Shown: positions 11,106 through 21,786 of the stretch, piece after piece
Layout of the letters: each line of letters opens with the position of its first letter
Position numbering within the stretch: position 1 is the first letter of the stretch
DNA from: Enterobacteriaceae endosymbiont of Donacia tomentosa
Lineage (GTDB): Bacteria > Pseudomonadota > Gammaproteobacteria > Enterobacterales > Enterobacteriaceae
Length of the DNA: 64,000 bases
Direction: 5' to 3'
NCBI RefSeq assembly: GCF_012571135.1
Contig: NZ_CP046216.1
Location: 373,176-437,175, forward strand
Notes under the pieces: model-generated
Seen by the model: the letters and a program-made list of their open reading frames with translations, nothing else
Databases searched by the model: none
What the model was told of the DNA's origin: nothing
Program-made: the position numbers and the translations under genes

Positions 11106-11866
11106 TTATTGTACTCCATAAATAAACATAAATATGTGATATATACTTAAAATAAAAAAATTTAAATCATTAAAATTAATTTAATTATTTTAAAATTATG
11201 TTTTTTTTGATAAAAATTTATTTTTTATATTAAAATATTAAACTTTAATTTTTTAAAATTGGAATTATTATTTTTATATAATTTATCATATATAAAATAT
11301 AAAAAAATATTTTCTATAATAATTTATTTATTTTTTAAAAAAAATTTCATCTCCTCAAGATTACTTAATTTTTGATAAAAAATCTTTCTTTAGAAAGAAA
11401 TAATTTTTACATTAACATTAAATTATTTGAGAAAAAATTAATTTTATTAAATTAATAAAAATGACAAAGTATTTTTTAATATATGATATTATATTAATAG
11501 CTTATATGAGAAATTAACATTAGTTGTTTACTAATGTTAATTGTTATCTTTACATGAAGAATGTTGATTTGTTTAAATTTTATATTTTATATTTATTTAA
11601 TTTTTAAATATTATTTATAATAAAATTTTGTTTATTTTTAATAAATAAGAAATCTTTAGTTTTTTAATTTCTAATTAAAATTACTAAATTTAATAAAAAT
11701 TTTTTCATATCTTATATTTTTATTGAAATTTATTTTTTTTATTAAAAAAATACTTATTATCATAATTTATTTGATAAATATTAACATTATTAAAATACGT
11801 ATTAGTTTTAATATATTCAATACATGATATTATTATAATTATAAGAAAAATGTAGATAATTATTCA
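11106..11866. other. 761 bp non-coding stretch between murJ and sufA
   Basis: Extremely AT-rich, with no reading frame of useful length and no tRNA-like element on either strand. It must carry the suf promoter and the 3' untranslated region of murJ. The only strong structures are a weak TTTCTT/AAGAAA hairpin near 11386-11400 and the perfect hairpin listed separately. Probably the erased remains of lost genes. Confidence 0.7.
11512..11542. repeat. perfect 12 bp inverted repeat, 7 nt loop
   Basis: Left arm aattaacattag (11512-11523), loop ttgttta, right arm ctaatgttaatt (11531-11542). It lies in the long spacer, 325 bp beyond the murJ stop and 400 bp upstream of sufA. No T-run follows on either strand, so a simple intrinsic terminator is unlikely. 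Function unknown. Confidence 0.5.
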
Positions 11867-13408
11867 TTAATATTTTTTAATAAAAAAGTCTTTCATACGA
11901 AAACCTAATAAGAACAACATTATCATATATATAAATAAGATAAAAGAACAAATACTTAATAAAAAAGTTATGCGTACTGTAAAAGTCGATAATATTAACC
12001 ATTTTTCAGAAATGTTTTTAGAAATAAAAAATAATATTATTCCTAAAAATATAGTTACCATTAAAATACGAGATAAAAAAAATAACCAACCAGGTTGTGG
12101 TGTATAAATTTTTTTCTTAATTAAGATATTTATTAATAAAATAACATTTAAACAAGAAGAAAAACATATTGATAGAGCAAATCCAATATGGTGTAGAAAA
12201 AAAATGAATATGGGATTAATTAATTGAGTAATTATTAAAACTAATATAGCAACTTGTACAGGTGTTTTAACATTTTGTCTTGCATAGAATCCTATCGATA
12301 AAACTTTAGCTATTATTAAAAATATTAAACCTATTGCATATATAAAAATATTAATTTGTGTCATTAATACATCAAAATAAGTAAATGCTCCATACTGAAA
12401 TAATGAAATCAATAAAGGTTTAGATAAAAATCCTAATATTAAAGAACTAGGAACTATTAATAGAAAACATAAGCGTAATCCTAAATCCATTAATTTGTTA
12501 TATTCTTTTTCTTTATTTTGTGTAAAAGCATCAGTAAGTGCTGGTAATAATACTATTGTTAAGGCCACACTAAACATACCTATAGGTAATTCCATTAAAC
12601 GATCAGCATAATAAATCCAAGTAATTGATCCAGTAATTAAAAAAGAAGCGAAAGCAGAATTAATTAGTAAAGATATTTGAGTTGCTGTTACTCCAATAAT
12701 AGCAGTACCCATTTTTTTAAAAACTCTTGATACTCCATCATCCAAATTTTTAAATTTAGGGAAAATTAGCATATTTAATTTTTTTAAATAAATTAATTGA
12801 TAAACAACTTGAGCTAATCCTCCAATTAATACAGACCAAGCTAAAATTAGAATTGGAGGGCGTAAGGTATTTGGAAAAATAATAATTAAAAATATCATAC
12901 TAAAATTTAATAAAACAGGAGTTAATGCGGGTACAAAAAAATTTTTCCAAATATTTAAAATTGAACTAGCTAACGAGGCTAAAGATATTAATAAAATATA
13001 AGGAAAAGTTATTTTTAATATTTGTGAAGTCAGTTTTAATTTTTGGTCTGTATTGACAAATCCAGGAGCGATTATAGAAATAATAAAAGAAGAAAACATT
13101 ATTCCTAGTAATACAACAAGAGTAAGAATAATTATTAATATACCTAATGTGGAAGCAATAAAATTTTTCGTTTCTTTTACAGTTCTTTTATTTTTATATT
13201 CAGCTAATATTGGAGTAAAAGCTTGTGAAAAAGCTCCTTCAGCAAATATTCTTCTTAATAAATTAGGTAATTTAAAAGCTATAAAAAAAGAATCACTATA
13301 AATACCAGCACCAAATACTTTTGCTATTAAACTGTCTCTAATAAAACCTAATAATCTAGATAATAATGTTATTATACTAACTGTGGTTAATGACTTTAAT
13401 AAATTCAT
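11867..13408 (-). CDS. murJ: MurJ lipid II flippase
   Basis: Inner-membrane flippase that moves lipid II to the periplasmic face for peptidoglycan synthesis (formerly MviN). The 513-residue protein equals E. coli MurJ (511) and begins with the family pattern SRLLGFIRDSLIAKVFGAG, then DSFFIAFKLPNLLRRIFAEGAFSQAF with the functional arginines retained. Many hydrophobic segments are spread over the length, as expected for about 14 membrane helices. It is divergent from ribA across a 194 bp spacer. With murI it indicates a retained cell wall. Confidence 0.96.
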   Translation of the reverse strand: MNLLKSLTTVSIITLLSRLLGFIRDSLIAKVFGAGIYSDSFFIAFKLPNLLRRIFAEGAFSQAFTPILAEYKNKRTVKETKNFIASTLGILIIILTLVVLLGIMFSSFIISIIAPGFVNTDQKLKLTSQILKITFPYILLISLASLASSILNIWKNFFVPALTPVLLNFSMIFLIIIFPNTLRPPILILAWSVLIGGLAQVVYQLIYLKKLNMLIFPKFKNLDDGVSRVFKKMGTAIIGVTATQISLLINSAFASFLITGSITWIYYADRLMELPIGMFSVALTIVLLPALTDAFTQNKEKEYNKLMDLGLRLCFLLIVPSSLILGFLSKPLLISLFQYGAFTYFDVLMTQINIFIYAIGLIFLIIAKVLSIGFYARQNVKTPVQVAILVLIITQLINPIFIFFLHHIGFALSICFSSCLNVILLINILIKKKIYTPQPGWLFFLSRILMVTIFLGIILFFISKNISEKWLILSTFTVRITFLLSICSFILFIYMIMLFLLGFRMKDFFIKKY

Positions 13409-13602
13409 ATAGTCCTTAAAAATAATAATTTATTATATAAATAAATTATTTTAATAAAAAATTCAATATAATAAAAATATATTATTTATAAATAAATAAA
13501 TATTTTGAGATATTATTTATTTATAATAAAATTTTAATAAAAAATTTTATATTAAAAATATGAATTTTTATATAAATTACTAAATGTAAAAGGTAACATA
13601 GT

Positions 13603-14196
13603 ATGAATATAAAAGAAGTATCAAGATCTAAATTACCAACACAATGGGGAGAATTTACTATAGTAGGTTTTGAAGAAATATATACAAAAAATCATCATAT
13701 TGCATTAATTTATGGCATAAAAAAAATATGTAAAACTTCAATTATTTTAACAAGAATTCATTCTGAATGTCTAACCGGAGATGCTTTATTTAGTTTAAGG
13801 TGTGATTGTGGATTCCAATTACAATCAGCTTTATATAAAATTTCTAAAGAAAATTGTGGTATATTAATTTATCATAGACAAGAAGGAAGAAATATAGGTC
13901 TTTTAAATAAAATTAAAGCGTATAATTATCAAGATAAAGGATTAGATACCGTAGAAGCAAATCATAAATTAGGTTTTCATGCAGATGAAAGAGATTTTAT
14001 CCCTTGTATAAATATATTAAAAATACTAGGTATTTACAATATTAGATTATTAACAAATAATCCTAATAAAATTAATTTTTTAAAAAAAAATGGAATAAAT
14101 GTTATAAATCGAATTCCTCTAATTGTAGGACATAACATTAATAATAACAAATATCTTAACACTAAAGTTATAAAATTAGGACATATATTATATTAA
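13603..14196 (+). CDS. ribA: GTP cyclohydrolase II
   Basis: First committed step of riboflavin synthesis: opens the GTP imidazole ring, releasing formate and pyrophosphate. The zinc cysteines C56, C67 and C69 are in [17 protein letters not shown], and the catalytic region [15 protein letters not shown] is intact. At 197 residues it matches E. coli RibA (196). A good ribosome site (AAAGG, 13589-13593) precedes the ATG. It is convergent with sbcB, 24 bp apart. Retention suggests riboflavin is made, for itself (complex I needs FMN) and possibly for the host. Confidence 0.97.
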   Translation: MNIKEVSRSKLPTQWGEFTIVGFEEIYTKNHHIALIYGIKKICKTSIILTRIHSECLTGDALFSLRCDCGFQLQSALYKISKENCGILIYHRQEGRNIGLLNKIKAYNYQDKGLDTVEANHKLGFHADERDFIPCINILKILGIYNIRLLTNNPNKINFLKKNGINVINRIPLIVGHNINNNKYLNTKVIKLGHILY

Positions 14197-14220
14197 TATT
14201 TAATTGATATTTATGTAGTC

Positions 14221-15648
14221 TTATACTTTTATTAATTCAAAAAATTGATTTTTTACATATTGTAACAAATTATGTAAAATTAAAATTTGTTCATTATTAT
14301 TGGTATGATTTTGTAATAAAAAATTTATTTTATTTATATAATTAGAAATAACTTTTTTATTAAAAATATGTTTTAGATACATATCCCATACATCTTTTTC
14401 TATACTATTTAAAGTAAATGGAAAATTTCTTGCTCTATATTTAAATAATAAAATGTTAGCTCTTATATCTTTAAAAGAAAGATTGTTTAATTGATTAACT
14501 TTCTTTTTATGAATTAAACAAAATTTAATTAAATCTTCATTTGGGAAAAAATTTTTATATAATTGTTCATCAACATTATAAATGTTTGTTTGATAATTAG
14601 ATTTATAAAAATCTATTAAATGATATTTAATTAAATTTTTAATTTCTAAATAATGTTTTTTAAATACTAAAAAGTTTTTTGTATAAAACTCTATTTTAAA
14701 TTTTAAACGTTTTATATCTTCACTTCTTAAAATATTGATAGGAACCAATAAAGGAGATTTACTAAAATTTATAAACTTTATATATGATAAAATATACTTT
14801 TGGTTTTTTAATGAAATATTTTTTATTTTACTAATAAAATCATTAACACTATTTTTTAAATCAAAAGATACTAATATATTTTGATTTTTTGAATACCAAA
14901 ATAAAGGAGTAATACAACTTAAATTATTATTTGCATTTTTATAAATATGACTAATATAAATAAAAATTTGAATTTTAAAAAGATTTATAATTTTGATTAT
15001 TTTATTTTTTTTTCTATTTTGAAAAAAAAAATTATATAGTAATGGTTGTTTATTTTTTATTAATTTAATAACAGCTATTGTAGTATACACATCAGATAAT
15101 GCATCATGTGATTTATAATACGGTTGAATATTATTTATAGTTGCTATTTTTTCAAGATTAAATATGGGAATATTATTTATCTTGGGCCAATGTATTCCTT
15201 GAGGTCTTAGAACATAACATGCTCTCACTAATTTTAGTACATCCCAACGACTATTTTTATTTTTCCAAGACCAACCATATGTATCGTAAAAATTACGATA
15301 AAATAAATAACGACTAAACTCATCGTCAAATTCTATATTATTATAACCTAAAATACAAGTATTAGACCGTGAGAAAATATTATTAATTTGGTTTGCAAAC
15401 TTATATTCTTTTTTCCCATTTAAGTTAATTATTTTAGGACTAATATTATGAATTAATATAGATTCAGGATTAGGTAAATAATCACTATCTAGTTTACAAT
15501 ATAAAGTAATAGGATCTTCTATTATCTGAAAATTTATATTTGTACGTACACAAGCAAATTGCGCAATTCTATCTTTAATTGGATTTAAACCAAAAGTTTC
15601 ATAATCGTAAAATAAAAAACTAAATGTTGATTCTTTTTTCATTAACAT
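14221..15648 (-). CDS. sbcB: exodeoxyribonuclease I
   Basis: 3'-5' single-strand DNA exonuclease for recombination and mismatch repair. The DEDD-type motif FLFYDYETFGLNP is near the N terminus, followed by ILGYNNIEFDDEFSRYLFYRNF and KSHDALSDVY, all as in E. coli ExoI. I set the start at 15646-15648, giving 475 residues, the E. coli length; the frame is open further upstream but runs antisense through the tRNA-Ser gene and has no similarity. An ATG two codons later is equally possible. The C-terminal half is diverged and Asn/Lys-rich. Confidence 0.94.
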   Translation of the reverse strand: MLMKKESTFSFLFYDYETFGLNPIKDRIAQFACVRTNINFQIIEDPITLYCKLDSDYLPNPESILIHNISPKIINLNGKKEYKFANQINNIFSRSNTCILGYNNIEFDDEFSRYLFYRNFYDTYGWSWKNKNSRWDVLKLVRACYVLRPQGIHWPKINNIPIFNLEKIATINNIQPYYKSHDALSDVYTTIAVIKLIKNKQPLLYNFFFQNRKKNKIIKIINLFKIQIFIYISHIYKNANNNLSCITPLFWYSKNQNILVSFDLKNSVNDFISKIKNISLKNQKYILSYIKFINFSKSPLLVPINILRSEDIKRLKFKIEFYTKNFLVFKKHYLEIKNLIKYHLIDFYKSNYQTNIYNVDEQLYKNFFPNEDLIKFCLIHKKKVNQLNNLSFKDIRANILLFKYRARNFPFTLNSIEKDVWDMYLKHIFNKKVISNYINKINFLLQNHTNNNEQILILHNLLQYVKNQFFELIKV

Positions 15649-15704
15649 AGTATATAATACTATAATATTATTGTTTTCTTTACAATATTTTTTAAATGTT
15701 ATTA

Positions 15705-15790
15705 GGTGAGATGGCCGAGTGGTTGAAGGCGCATGCCTGGAAAGTATGTATATGTATAACATATCAGGGGTTCGAATCCCCTTCTCACCG
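15705..15790 (+). tRNA. serW: tRNA-Ser (anticodon GGA)
   Basis: An 86 nt type II tRNA. Acceptor arms GGTGAG (15705-15710) and CTCACC (15784-15789) pair, the anticodon loop reads CTGGAAA with anticodon GGA, a long variable arm follows, and the T loop ggttcgaatcc is standard. It closely matches the E. coli serW/serX tRNA. The 3' CCA is not encoded (the gene is followed by agatcg), so it must be added by the CCA-adding enzyme. It lies divergent from sbcB and upstream of the DedA-family gene. Confidence 0.97.
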
Positions 15791-15855
15791 AGATCGATAT
15801 ATATAAATTATATATTAATATTAACTATTTATTATAAAAATTAATAATATACAAT

Positions 15856-16422
15856 ATGCTGTTAGATATAAATATAATTAAAATAGTGATTCGATATGGT
15901 TATTTAATTGTATTTTTAGGTGCTCTTATAGAAGGAGAAACTTTTGTTATAATTTCTGGCATGCTTGCTCATAAAAGGATATTAATATTTTATAAGATTA
16001 TAGTTGTAGCTGTTATAGGAGCCATTTTAGGAGATCAATTTTTATTTTATATTGGGAAAAAATATAGTAAAAATTTTCTGCATCTTTTTAAAAATTATAA
16101 TTTAAAAATAAAAAAATATTCTAACTTAATTATAAATTATCCATATTTTTTTATTATTATTATAAGATTTATGTATGGGTTTAGACTAATAGGCCCTGTT
16201 GTTATTGGTATAACAAATATTTCTAATTTAAAATTTTTTGTATTTAATATTATTGGTGCTATAATTTGGGTATTAATTTTTTCTAGTTCTGGTTATTTTT
16301 TTGGAGAAGTTATTACATCTTTTGCAGGAGATATTAATAAAATAATCAAATATATTTTATGCCTTTTATCGTTAATATTTATTATTAAAATTTTTTACAA
16401 AATTTTTAAAAAACATCATTAA
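15856..16422 (+). CDS. yohD: DedA-family membrane protein, YohD-like
   Basis: Small integral membrane protein of 188 residues with four to five hydrophobic segments. It has the DedA-family patterns EGETFVIISG, GDQFLFYIGKK and RFMYGFRLIGP, which fit E. coli YohD (192 residues) better than YqjA, YghB or YabI. DedA proteins affect membrane potential and envelope integrity, and some recycle undecaprenyl phosphate; the role of YohD itself is not settled. The stop lies only 11 bp from the nuoN stop on the other strand, with no obvious terminator between them. Confidence 0.85.
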   Translation: MLLDINIIKIVIRYGYLIVFLGALIEGETFVIISGMLAHKRILIFYKIIVVAVIGAILGDQFLFYIGKKYSKNFLHLFKNYNLKIKKYSNLIINYPYFFIIIIRFMYGFRLIGPVVIGITNISNLKFFVFNIIGAIIWVLIFSSSGYFFGEVITSFAGDINKIIKYILCLLSLIFIIKIFYKIFKKHH

Positions 16423-16433
16423 ATATTTAATTA

Positions 16434-17927
16434 TTATGTTAATTTCAATTTTGAATAAACATATATAATAGATTCAGGATATATACCTAATAAAATTGTT
16501 AAAATTGCTAGTATTAAAATTAAATTTTTAGCAAAATTAATACTAAAGTTATCATTATTTTTCATAGATAAATAAGTATCTTTGTTACTTTTAGAAGGCA
16601 TTAAATATAAACTAATAATAACATGTAAATAGTAATATAATCCTACAGAACTACCTAATATAATAATACCAGTTAAATACCATAATTGAGTTTTTATACT
16701 TAATGCTATTAAAAAAAATTTTGATATAAAACCAATTGTGATAGGTATACCAGCTAAAGATAATAACATTACAGTTAAAATAAAAGCTGATACAGGATCA
16801 TACCAAAATAATCCTCTATAATAATATAATTTATCTAAATTATTATTTTTAAAATATGAATAATTAGATAATATACTCATTATTCCAAAAATTCCTAAAT
16901 TATTTATTATATAACCAATAATATATATACTCATCATTTCTAATGAAAAAAGATGTTTTCTTTGCAAGAGTTGATTATAAATAATAATTATTAATAAATA
17001 ACCCATATGTGATATAGATGAGTAACCTAATAAACGCTTAATATTATTCTTAGTAACGCAAGCCATAAAATTACCAAATATAATTGATAAGATTGATAAT
17101 AAAATTATTATTTTATATAAAATAAAACCATTACCATTAATTTTAAAAAAATATACTAAAAATCTTACTAAAAATACAAAAAAAACTGATTTGCTAAATG
17201 TAGATAAAAACATTATTGCAGGTAAAGGTGATCCTTGATATACATCTGGAGTCCATAAATGAAATGGTACTATTGATAATTTAAAAGCTAAACTAACTAA
17301 AATAAAACATAAACCAATTATATTTAAATGATTTTTTAAAAAAACATGAGAAGAATAATGAGTTAATAAATAAGTAAAATTTAAATTACCATAATCAAAA
17401 TAAATAAAAGATATTCCAAATATTAAAAATGATGATGCAATACTAGATAAAATAATATATTTAATACTAGCTTCTAATGAATTTTTTAATATTAAATTAT
17501 AACTTATTAAACCTAATATGGGTATAGATATTAATTCAGTACCTATTAACATAGAAATAAAATTATTAGAATTAGTTAAAACCATTCCTCCCATTGATAC
17601 AATAAGAGTTAATAAATAAAATTCATCTTGATAATAATTAAAATGTGATTCTATCCATGGATACGATATTAAACATATTAAAATATTAGTTATCAATAAT
17701 ATAATGGTATAAAAAATAGTATAGTTACTATTTAACAATAAATAATGTTTAGAAAAATTAATATCTTTTAAATATATAATAGATATTATAGTTAATAATA
17801 ATCCTGAATTAGTAATTATTAAACTTAATAAATTATCACGTCTAATAGATATTTTTATTAATAAAATTAAGACTGTTATTATAATAACAATTAAAGGTGT
17901 TAATGATGTTGATAATAAATTTGTCAT
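16434..17927 (-). CDS. nuoN: NADH dehydrogenase I subunit N
   Basis: Antiporter-like proton-pumping subunit in the membrane arm of complex I. It is 497 residues (E. coli about 485), hydrophobic throughout, with the conserved lysine helix AFKLSIVPFHLWTPDVYQGSP and the stretch ISHMGYL. It is the last gene of the nuo operon, 65 bp after nuoM. Confidence 0.95.
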   Translation of the reverse strand: MTNLLSTSLTPLIVIIITVLILLIKISIRRDNLLSLIITNSGLLLTIISIIYLKDINFSKHYLLLNSNYTIFYTIILLITNILICLISYPWIESHFNYYQDEFYLLTLIVSMGGMVLTNSNNFISMLIGTELISIPILGLISYNLILKNSLEASIKYIILSSIASSFLIFGISFIYFDYGNLNFTYLLTHYSSHVFLKNHLNIIGLCFILVSLAFKLSIVPFHLWTPDVYQGSPLPAIMFLSTFSKSVFFVFLVRFLVYFFKINGNGFILYKIIILLSILSIIFGNFMACVTKNNIKRLLGYSSISHMGYLLIIIIYNQLLQRKHLFSLEMMSIYIIGYIINNLGIFGIMSILSNYSYFKNNNLDKLYYYRGLFWYDPVSAFILTVMLLSLAGIPITIGFISKFFLIALSIKTQLWYLTGIIILGSSVGLYYYLHVIISLYLMPSKSNKDTYLSMKNNDNFSINFAKNLILILAILTILLGIYPESIIYVYSKLKLT

Positions 17928-17992
17928 AAATAAATTCTGTTATGTAAAATAAGTTTTTTAAAAAAAATGTTATTATTTTATATATAATATTT

Positions 17993-19507
17993 TTAATAAA
18001 TTATTATATTTTTGTAATAAATATTATTCATTATATTATCAGAAATATTTAAAATAGGTTGAGGGTAAAAACCTATTACTAATAATAAAATTAAAAGAAT
18101 AAAGAGAATAATTTTTTCTCTTAAAAACATTTTCTTTAAGTTAGTTTGTATTTTAGTAGAACCATAAAAAATCTTTTGCATCATATTTAATGAATAAATA
18201 CTCGAAAATAATAAACCAAAAGTGGCAATACTTGCATATATAGGATAAGTTTGAAAATTACCTAATAAAATTAAAAATTCTCCTATAAAATTACCAGTAC
18301 CAGGTATACCTATACTTGCTAAAGAAAAAAATAAAAATAATCCTGGCAATATATTTATATTATTCCAAATTCCACCTAAAAATTTTATATTTCTTGTTTT
18401 TAAACGTTCATATAGTTGCCCACAAAGAATAAATTGAGCTGCTGCAGAAATTCCATGTGATATCATTTGTATTATCACTCCTTGATATGCTAATTTATTA
18501 TTGCTATAAATACCAATTAGTATGAAACCCATATGAGATATAGAAGTATAAGCTATTATTTTTTTTATATCGGATTGTGTACAAGCCATCCAAGACCCAT
18601 AAAAAATATTTAATATTCCTAATATTATCCCAATAAAAGAAAATTTTAAGGATGCTAAAGGAAATAATGGTAATGTGAATCTTAGTAAACCATAAGCTGC
18701 TGTTTTTAGTAAGATACCAGCTAAATCAACTGACCCTGCTGTAGGAGCTTGACTATGAGTATTAGGTAACCATCCATGAAATGGTATTGTAGGTATTTTT
18801 ACAGCAAAAGCAATAAAAAAACATAACATTAAAAAAAATTCTGTTTTTAAATTTTGAGGAGTATTTAGTAAATCAACATATTCAAAAGTTAATTTACCTG
18901 TAATTTTTTGATGTAAAAATACTAAAGATAAAATACCAATTAACATTAATAAACCACTAGATTGTGTATAAATAAAAAATTTTGTTGCAGCTTTTATTCT
19001 ACTATATCCTGGTTGATCTCCTTTATGCCCCCATAAAGATATTAAAAAATACATAGGTATTAACATAATTTCCCAAAACAAAAAAAATAAAAACATATCT
19101 ACAGATAAAAATACTCCAATAACACCACTTAATATCCATAAAAGATTTAAGTGAAAAAAACCATGCCATTTTTTAATTTCATTCCATGAACATAAAACGG
19201 CCATTATACCTAATAATCCAGTCAAATTAACCATTATTAATGATAAACCATCTATTGCTAAATGAAATTTAATACCTAATCTTGGAATCCAATTCAATGT
19301 AAATTCTGACATCCATAATGGATATATAAAAAATAATTTTTTACCAAAAAAAAAAGGTTTCGAAATATACTCAAAAATAGATAAAATAAAAACGAAACTA
19401 ATCGAACCTAAAGCAATCAAACGAGGTAGTTTAAAATTTATTTTTTCGCTTTGCCAACAAATTAATCCACTAATAAAAGGTATTAGTATAAAACAAAGTA
19501 ATAACAT
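17993..19507 (-). CDS. nuoM: NADH dehydrogenase I subunit M
   Basis: Antiporter-like proton-pumping subunit of the complex I membrane arm, 504 residues against 509 in E. coli. The functional glutamate in FFLFWEIMLIPMYFLISLWGH and the lysine helix AFAVKIPTIPFHGWLPNTHSQ are present, as is the conserved ISHMGF. It lies 57 bp after nuoL and 65 bp before nuoN. Confidence 0.96.
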   Translation of the reverse strand: MLLLCFILIPFISGLICWQSEKINFKLPRLIALGSISFVFILSIFEYISKPFFFGKKLFFIYPLWMSEFTLNWIPRLGIKFHLAIDGLSLIMVNLTGLLGIMAVLCSWNEIKKWHGFFHLNLLWILSGVIGVFLSVDMFLFFLFWEIMLIPMYFLISLWGHKGDQPGYSRIKAATKFFIYTQSSGLLMLIGILSLVFLHQKITGKLTFEYVDLLNTPQNLKTEFFLMLCFFIAFAVKIPTIPFHGWLPNTHSQAPTAGSVDLAGILLKTAAYGLLRFTLPLFPLASLKFSFIGIILGILNIFYGSWMACTQSDIKKIIAYTSISHMGFILIGIYSNNKLAYQGVIIQMISHGISAAAQFILCGQLYERLKTRNIKFLGGIWNNINILPGLFLFFSLASIGIPGTGNFIGEFLILLGNFQTYPIYASIATFGLLFSSIYSLNMMQKIFYGSTKIQTNLKKMFLREKIILFILLILLLVIGFYPQPILNISDNIMNNIYYKNIIIY

Positions 19508-19564
19508 AATAATTCCTAATTACTTATTCATAAATTTTAATAAAAAATTTCGTTTTATATTGTA

Positions 19565-21436
19565 CTAATAATAGTATTTATTACTGAGTATCATAATTAT
19601 TAATAATATTAATATTATTCCTAAATACATAGATGATACGTACCAGCGTATATAACCATTTTCACTTATTAATAATATTTGTCCTGTTTTCTTTATTGTT
19701 TTTGTAATTATATTTTCTATAAAATAGGAAATAGGATCATCTTTTATAATATATAAAATTTTTAAAAAATTTTCTATAAATAGTTTTTTATAAACAAAAT
19801 CTATATAACATCCATTTAGAAAAAAATTTTTTATAAAAACATTTTTGACAAAATAAGTATTTTGAATTTTTTTTATAAAATTAATATTTTTTTTATACAA
19901 AATATATAAAATACAACCTGATGCAGATATAATAACAGATGTTATTTCTAATATAGTATAATATGCATGATTAATTAATAAAATTTTATTAGGTAATAAA
20001 AAAGATCTTTTTATTGGTAGTATTTTAATACCAACATAACTAGATAATACTACTAATAATAGTAATGGTAAGTTATGAAAAAATTCATTATTTTTATGTG
20101 GAATAATATTTTTTTTACCATAAAAAACCATATAAATCATACGTGTATTATATAATGATGTAAAAAAATTACCAATAATTGCTAAAATTAGTAATATAAA
20201 ATGTTTTTGGATAAATATTTCATATAAAATTTTTTCTTTTGTAAAACTGCTCATTGTAATTATAGGGCAGGCAGATAAAGACAAAGAGCCGAATAAAAAG
20301 CAATAGTACACAAAAGGAATATATTTTTTTATACCTCCCATTTTAAATATATTTTGTTCATTTTTACATGAAATAATAATGGAAGCAACACATAAAAAAA
20401 GTAATGCTTTGAAAAAAGCATGTGATATTACATGAAATAAAGCAGCATTCCAAGAACTTATACCTAATGCTACAAACATATAACCTATTTGACTCATAGT
20501 TGAATAAGCTAAAATACGTTTTATATTTTTTTGTACTAAAGCACAACAACTAGATAATAATAATGTTATTATTCCAATAATGCTAACTAAGAATAACATT
20601 TTATTTGTTATTAAAAATAATATATTATTTCTTAAAATCAAATATATACCAGCAGTTACCATTGTCGCTGCATGTATTAAAGCAGATACAGGTGTAGGAC
20701 CAACCATGGCATCTATGAGCCATGTATTTAACGGAAATTGTGCAGATTTACCTATAGCTCCAACTATTAACATTAAGGATATTATTTGTAAATAATATGA
20801 TTGATAAAATTCTTTTGAAGAAGTTATTAATATAGATATTTTGTCAAAAGTAAAAGTATTAAATATTTTGAAAATTAAAAAAATACCAATAGCTAAAAAA
20901 ATATCACTAAAACGAGTTATTAAAAATGCTTTCATGGCTGATAGTACATTTAATCTTTTCTTATAAAAAAATCCTATTAATAAATAAGAACAAACTCCAA
21001 CACCTTCCCATCCAAAAAACATTAAAACAAAATTATCGGCTAAAATTAATAAAGCCATACTTGCAATAAATAAATTAGTATATGCAAAAAATCGAGAATA
21101 ATCTTCTTCATTTTTCATATACCAAATCGAAAACAGATGTATAATAAAACCTACACCCGTAGTAATAGACAACATAATTATTGATAACATATCTAAATAT
21201 AAATTAAAATTAATGTGTAAACGATCAATACTTAGTATTGTCCATAAGTGTTGCTTATATACTATATAGTTATTTTTAAAAAAAATTATACTCAAAATAA
21301 AAGTAATAACAGCAATAATGCCTATCGAACTTGTTCCAATCATTAAAATTATTTTCTTATTTAAATAATTAGAAAACAAAGATAGTATTAAAAAACTAAT
21401 TAAAGGTATTAAAATAATAAAACAAAGACATTTCAT
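19565..21436 (-). CDS. nuoL: NADH dehydrogenase I subunit L
   Basis: Distal antiporter-like proton pump of complex I, with the long C-terminal lateral helix. It is 623 residues (E. coli 613). FFGWEGVGVCSYLLIGF carries the conserved glutamate, and IGKSAQFPLNTWLIDAMVGP and TPVSALIHAATMVTAGIYL are classic NuoL motifs. The C-terminal 150 residues are diverged but still end in a hydrophobic anchor. It overlaps nuoK by 4 bp. Confidence 0.96.
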   Translation of the reverse strand: MKCLCFIILIPLISFLILSLFSNYLNKKIILMIGTSSIGIIAVITFILSIIFFKNNYIVYKQHLWTILSIDRLHINFNLYLDMLSIIMLSITTGVGFIIHLFSIWYMKNEEDYSRFFAYTNLFIASMALLILADNFVLMFFGWEGVGVCSYLLIGFFYKKRLNVLSAMKAFLITRFSDIFLAIGIFLIFKIFNTFTFDKISILITSSKEFYQSYYLQIISLMLIVGAIGKSAQFPLNTWLIDAMVGPTPVSALIHAATMVTAGIYLILRNNILFLITNKMLFLVSIIGIITLLLSSCCALVQKNIKRILAYSTMSQIGYMFVALGISSWNAALFHVISHAFFKALLFLCVASIIISCKNEQNIFKMGGIKKYIPFVYYCFLFGSLSLSACPIITMSSFTKEKILYEIFIQKHFILLILAIIGNFFTSLYNTRMIYMVFYGKKNIIPHKNNEFFHNLPLLLLVVLSSYVGIKILPIKRSFLLPNKILLINHAYYTILEITSVIISASGCILYILYKKNINFIKKIQNTYFVKNVFIKNFFLNGCYIDFVYKKLFIENFLKILYIIKDDPISYFIENIITKTIKKTGQILLISENGYIRWYVSSMYLGIILILLIIMILSNKYYY

Positions 21437-21735
21437 CCATTCATCTCACTAATTGTGTCAACATTCACAGTATTATTATAATTATATAATTTTATTAACA
21501 AAATTAAACTTATGCAACTTTCTACTGCTGCTATACTAATTGATAGAATATACATAATTTCCCCTTCTGTTTGTTTCCAATAATCACCAGAAATTATGCA
21601 TGATAAAGCAGCTGCATTTATCATTATTTCATTACAAATAAGGATATATAACATATTTCGTCTAATCATAATTCCTGCTAAGGCTATTATAAATATGATG
21701 ATAGGAATCATTAATGCATGATATATAGGTATCAT
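21433..21735 (-). CDS. nuoK: NADH dehydrogenase I subunit K
   Basis: Small three-helix membrane subunit of complex I, exactly 100 residues as in E. coli. The two intramembrane glutamates used in proton transfer are visible in ILICNEIMINAAAL and ISIAAVESCISLILLI. It overlaps nuoL by 4 bp and follows nuoJ after 51 bp. Confidence 0.95.
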   Translation of the reverse strand: MIPIYHALMIPIIIFIIALAGIMIRRNMLYILICNEIMINAAALSCIISGDYWKQTEGEIMYILSISIAAVESCISLILLIKLYNYNNTVNVDTISEMNG

Positions 21736-21786
21736 TTTCTTCTTCTTTTTATTTAGATATTTAATTTAGATAATAAAGCACAAAAA

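Noticed and set aside
13409..13602. Flavin riboswitch or operator before ribA
   Set aside because: Only loose AT repeats resembling inverted repeats; no conserved RFN-element blocks are visible.
15649..15762. N-terminal extension of sbcB through the tRNA-Ser gene
   Set aside because: The extra codons are antisense to tRNA-Ser; the E. coli-like start at 15646-15648 fits the family length.
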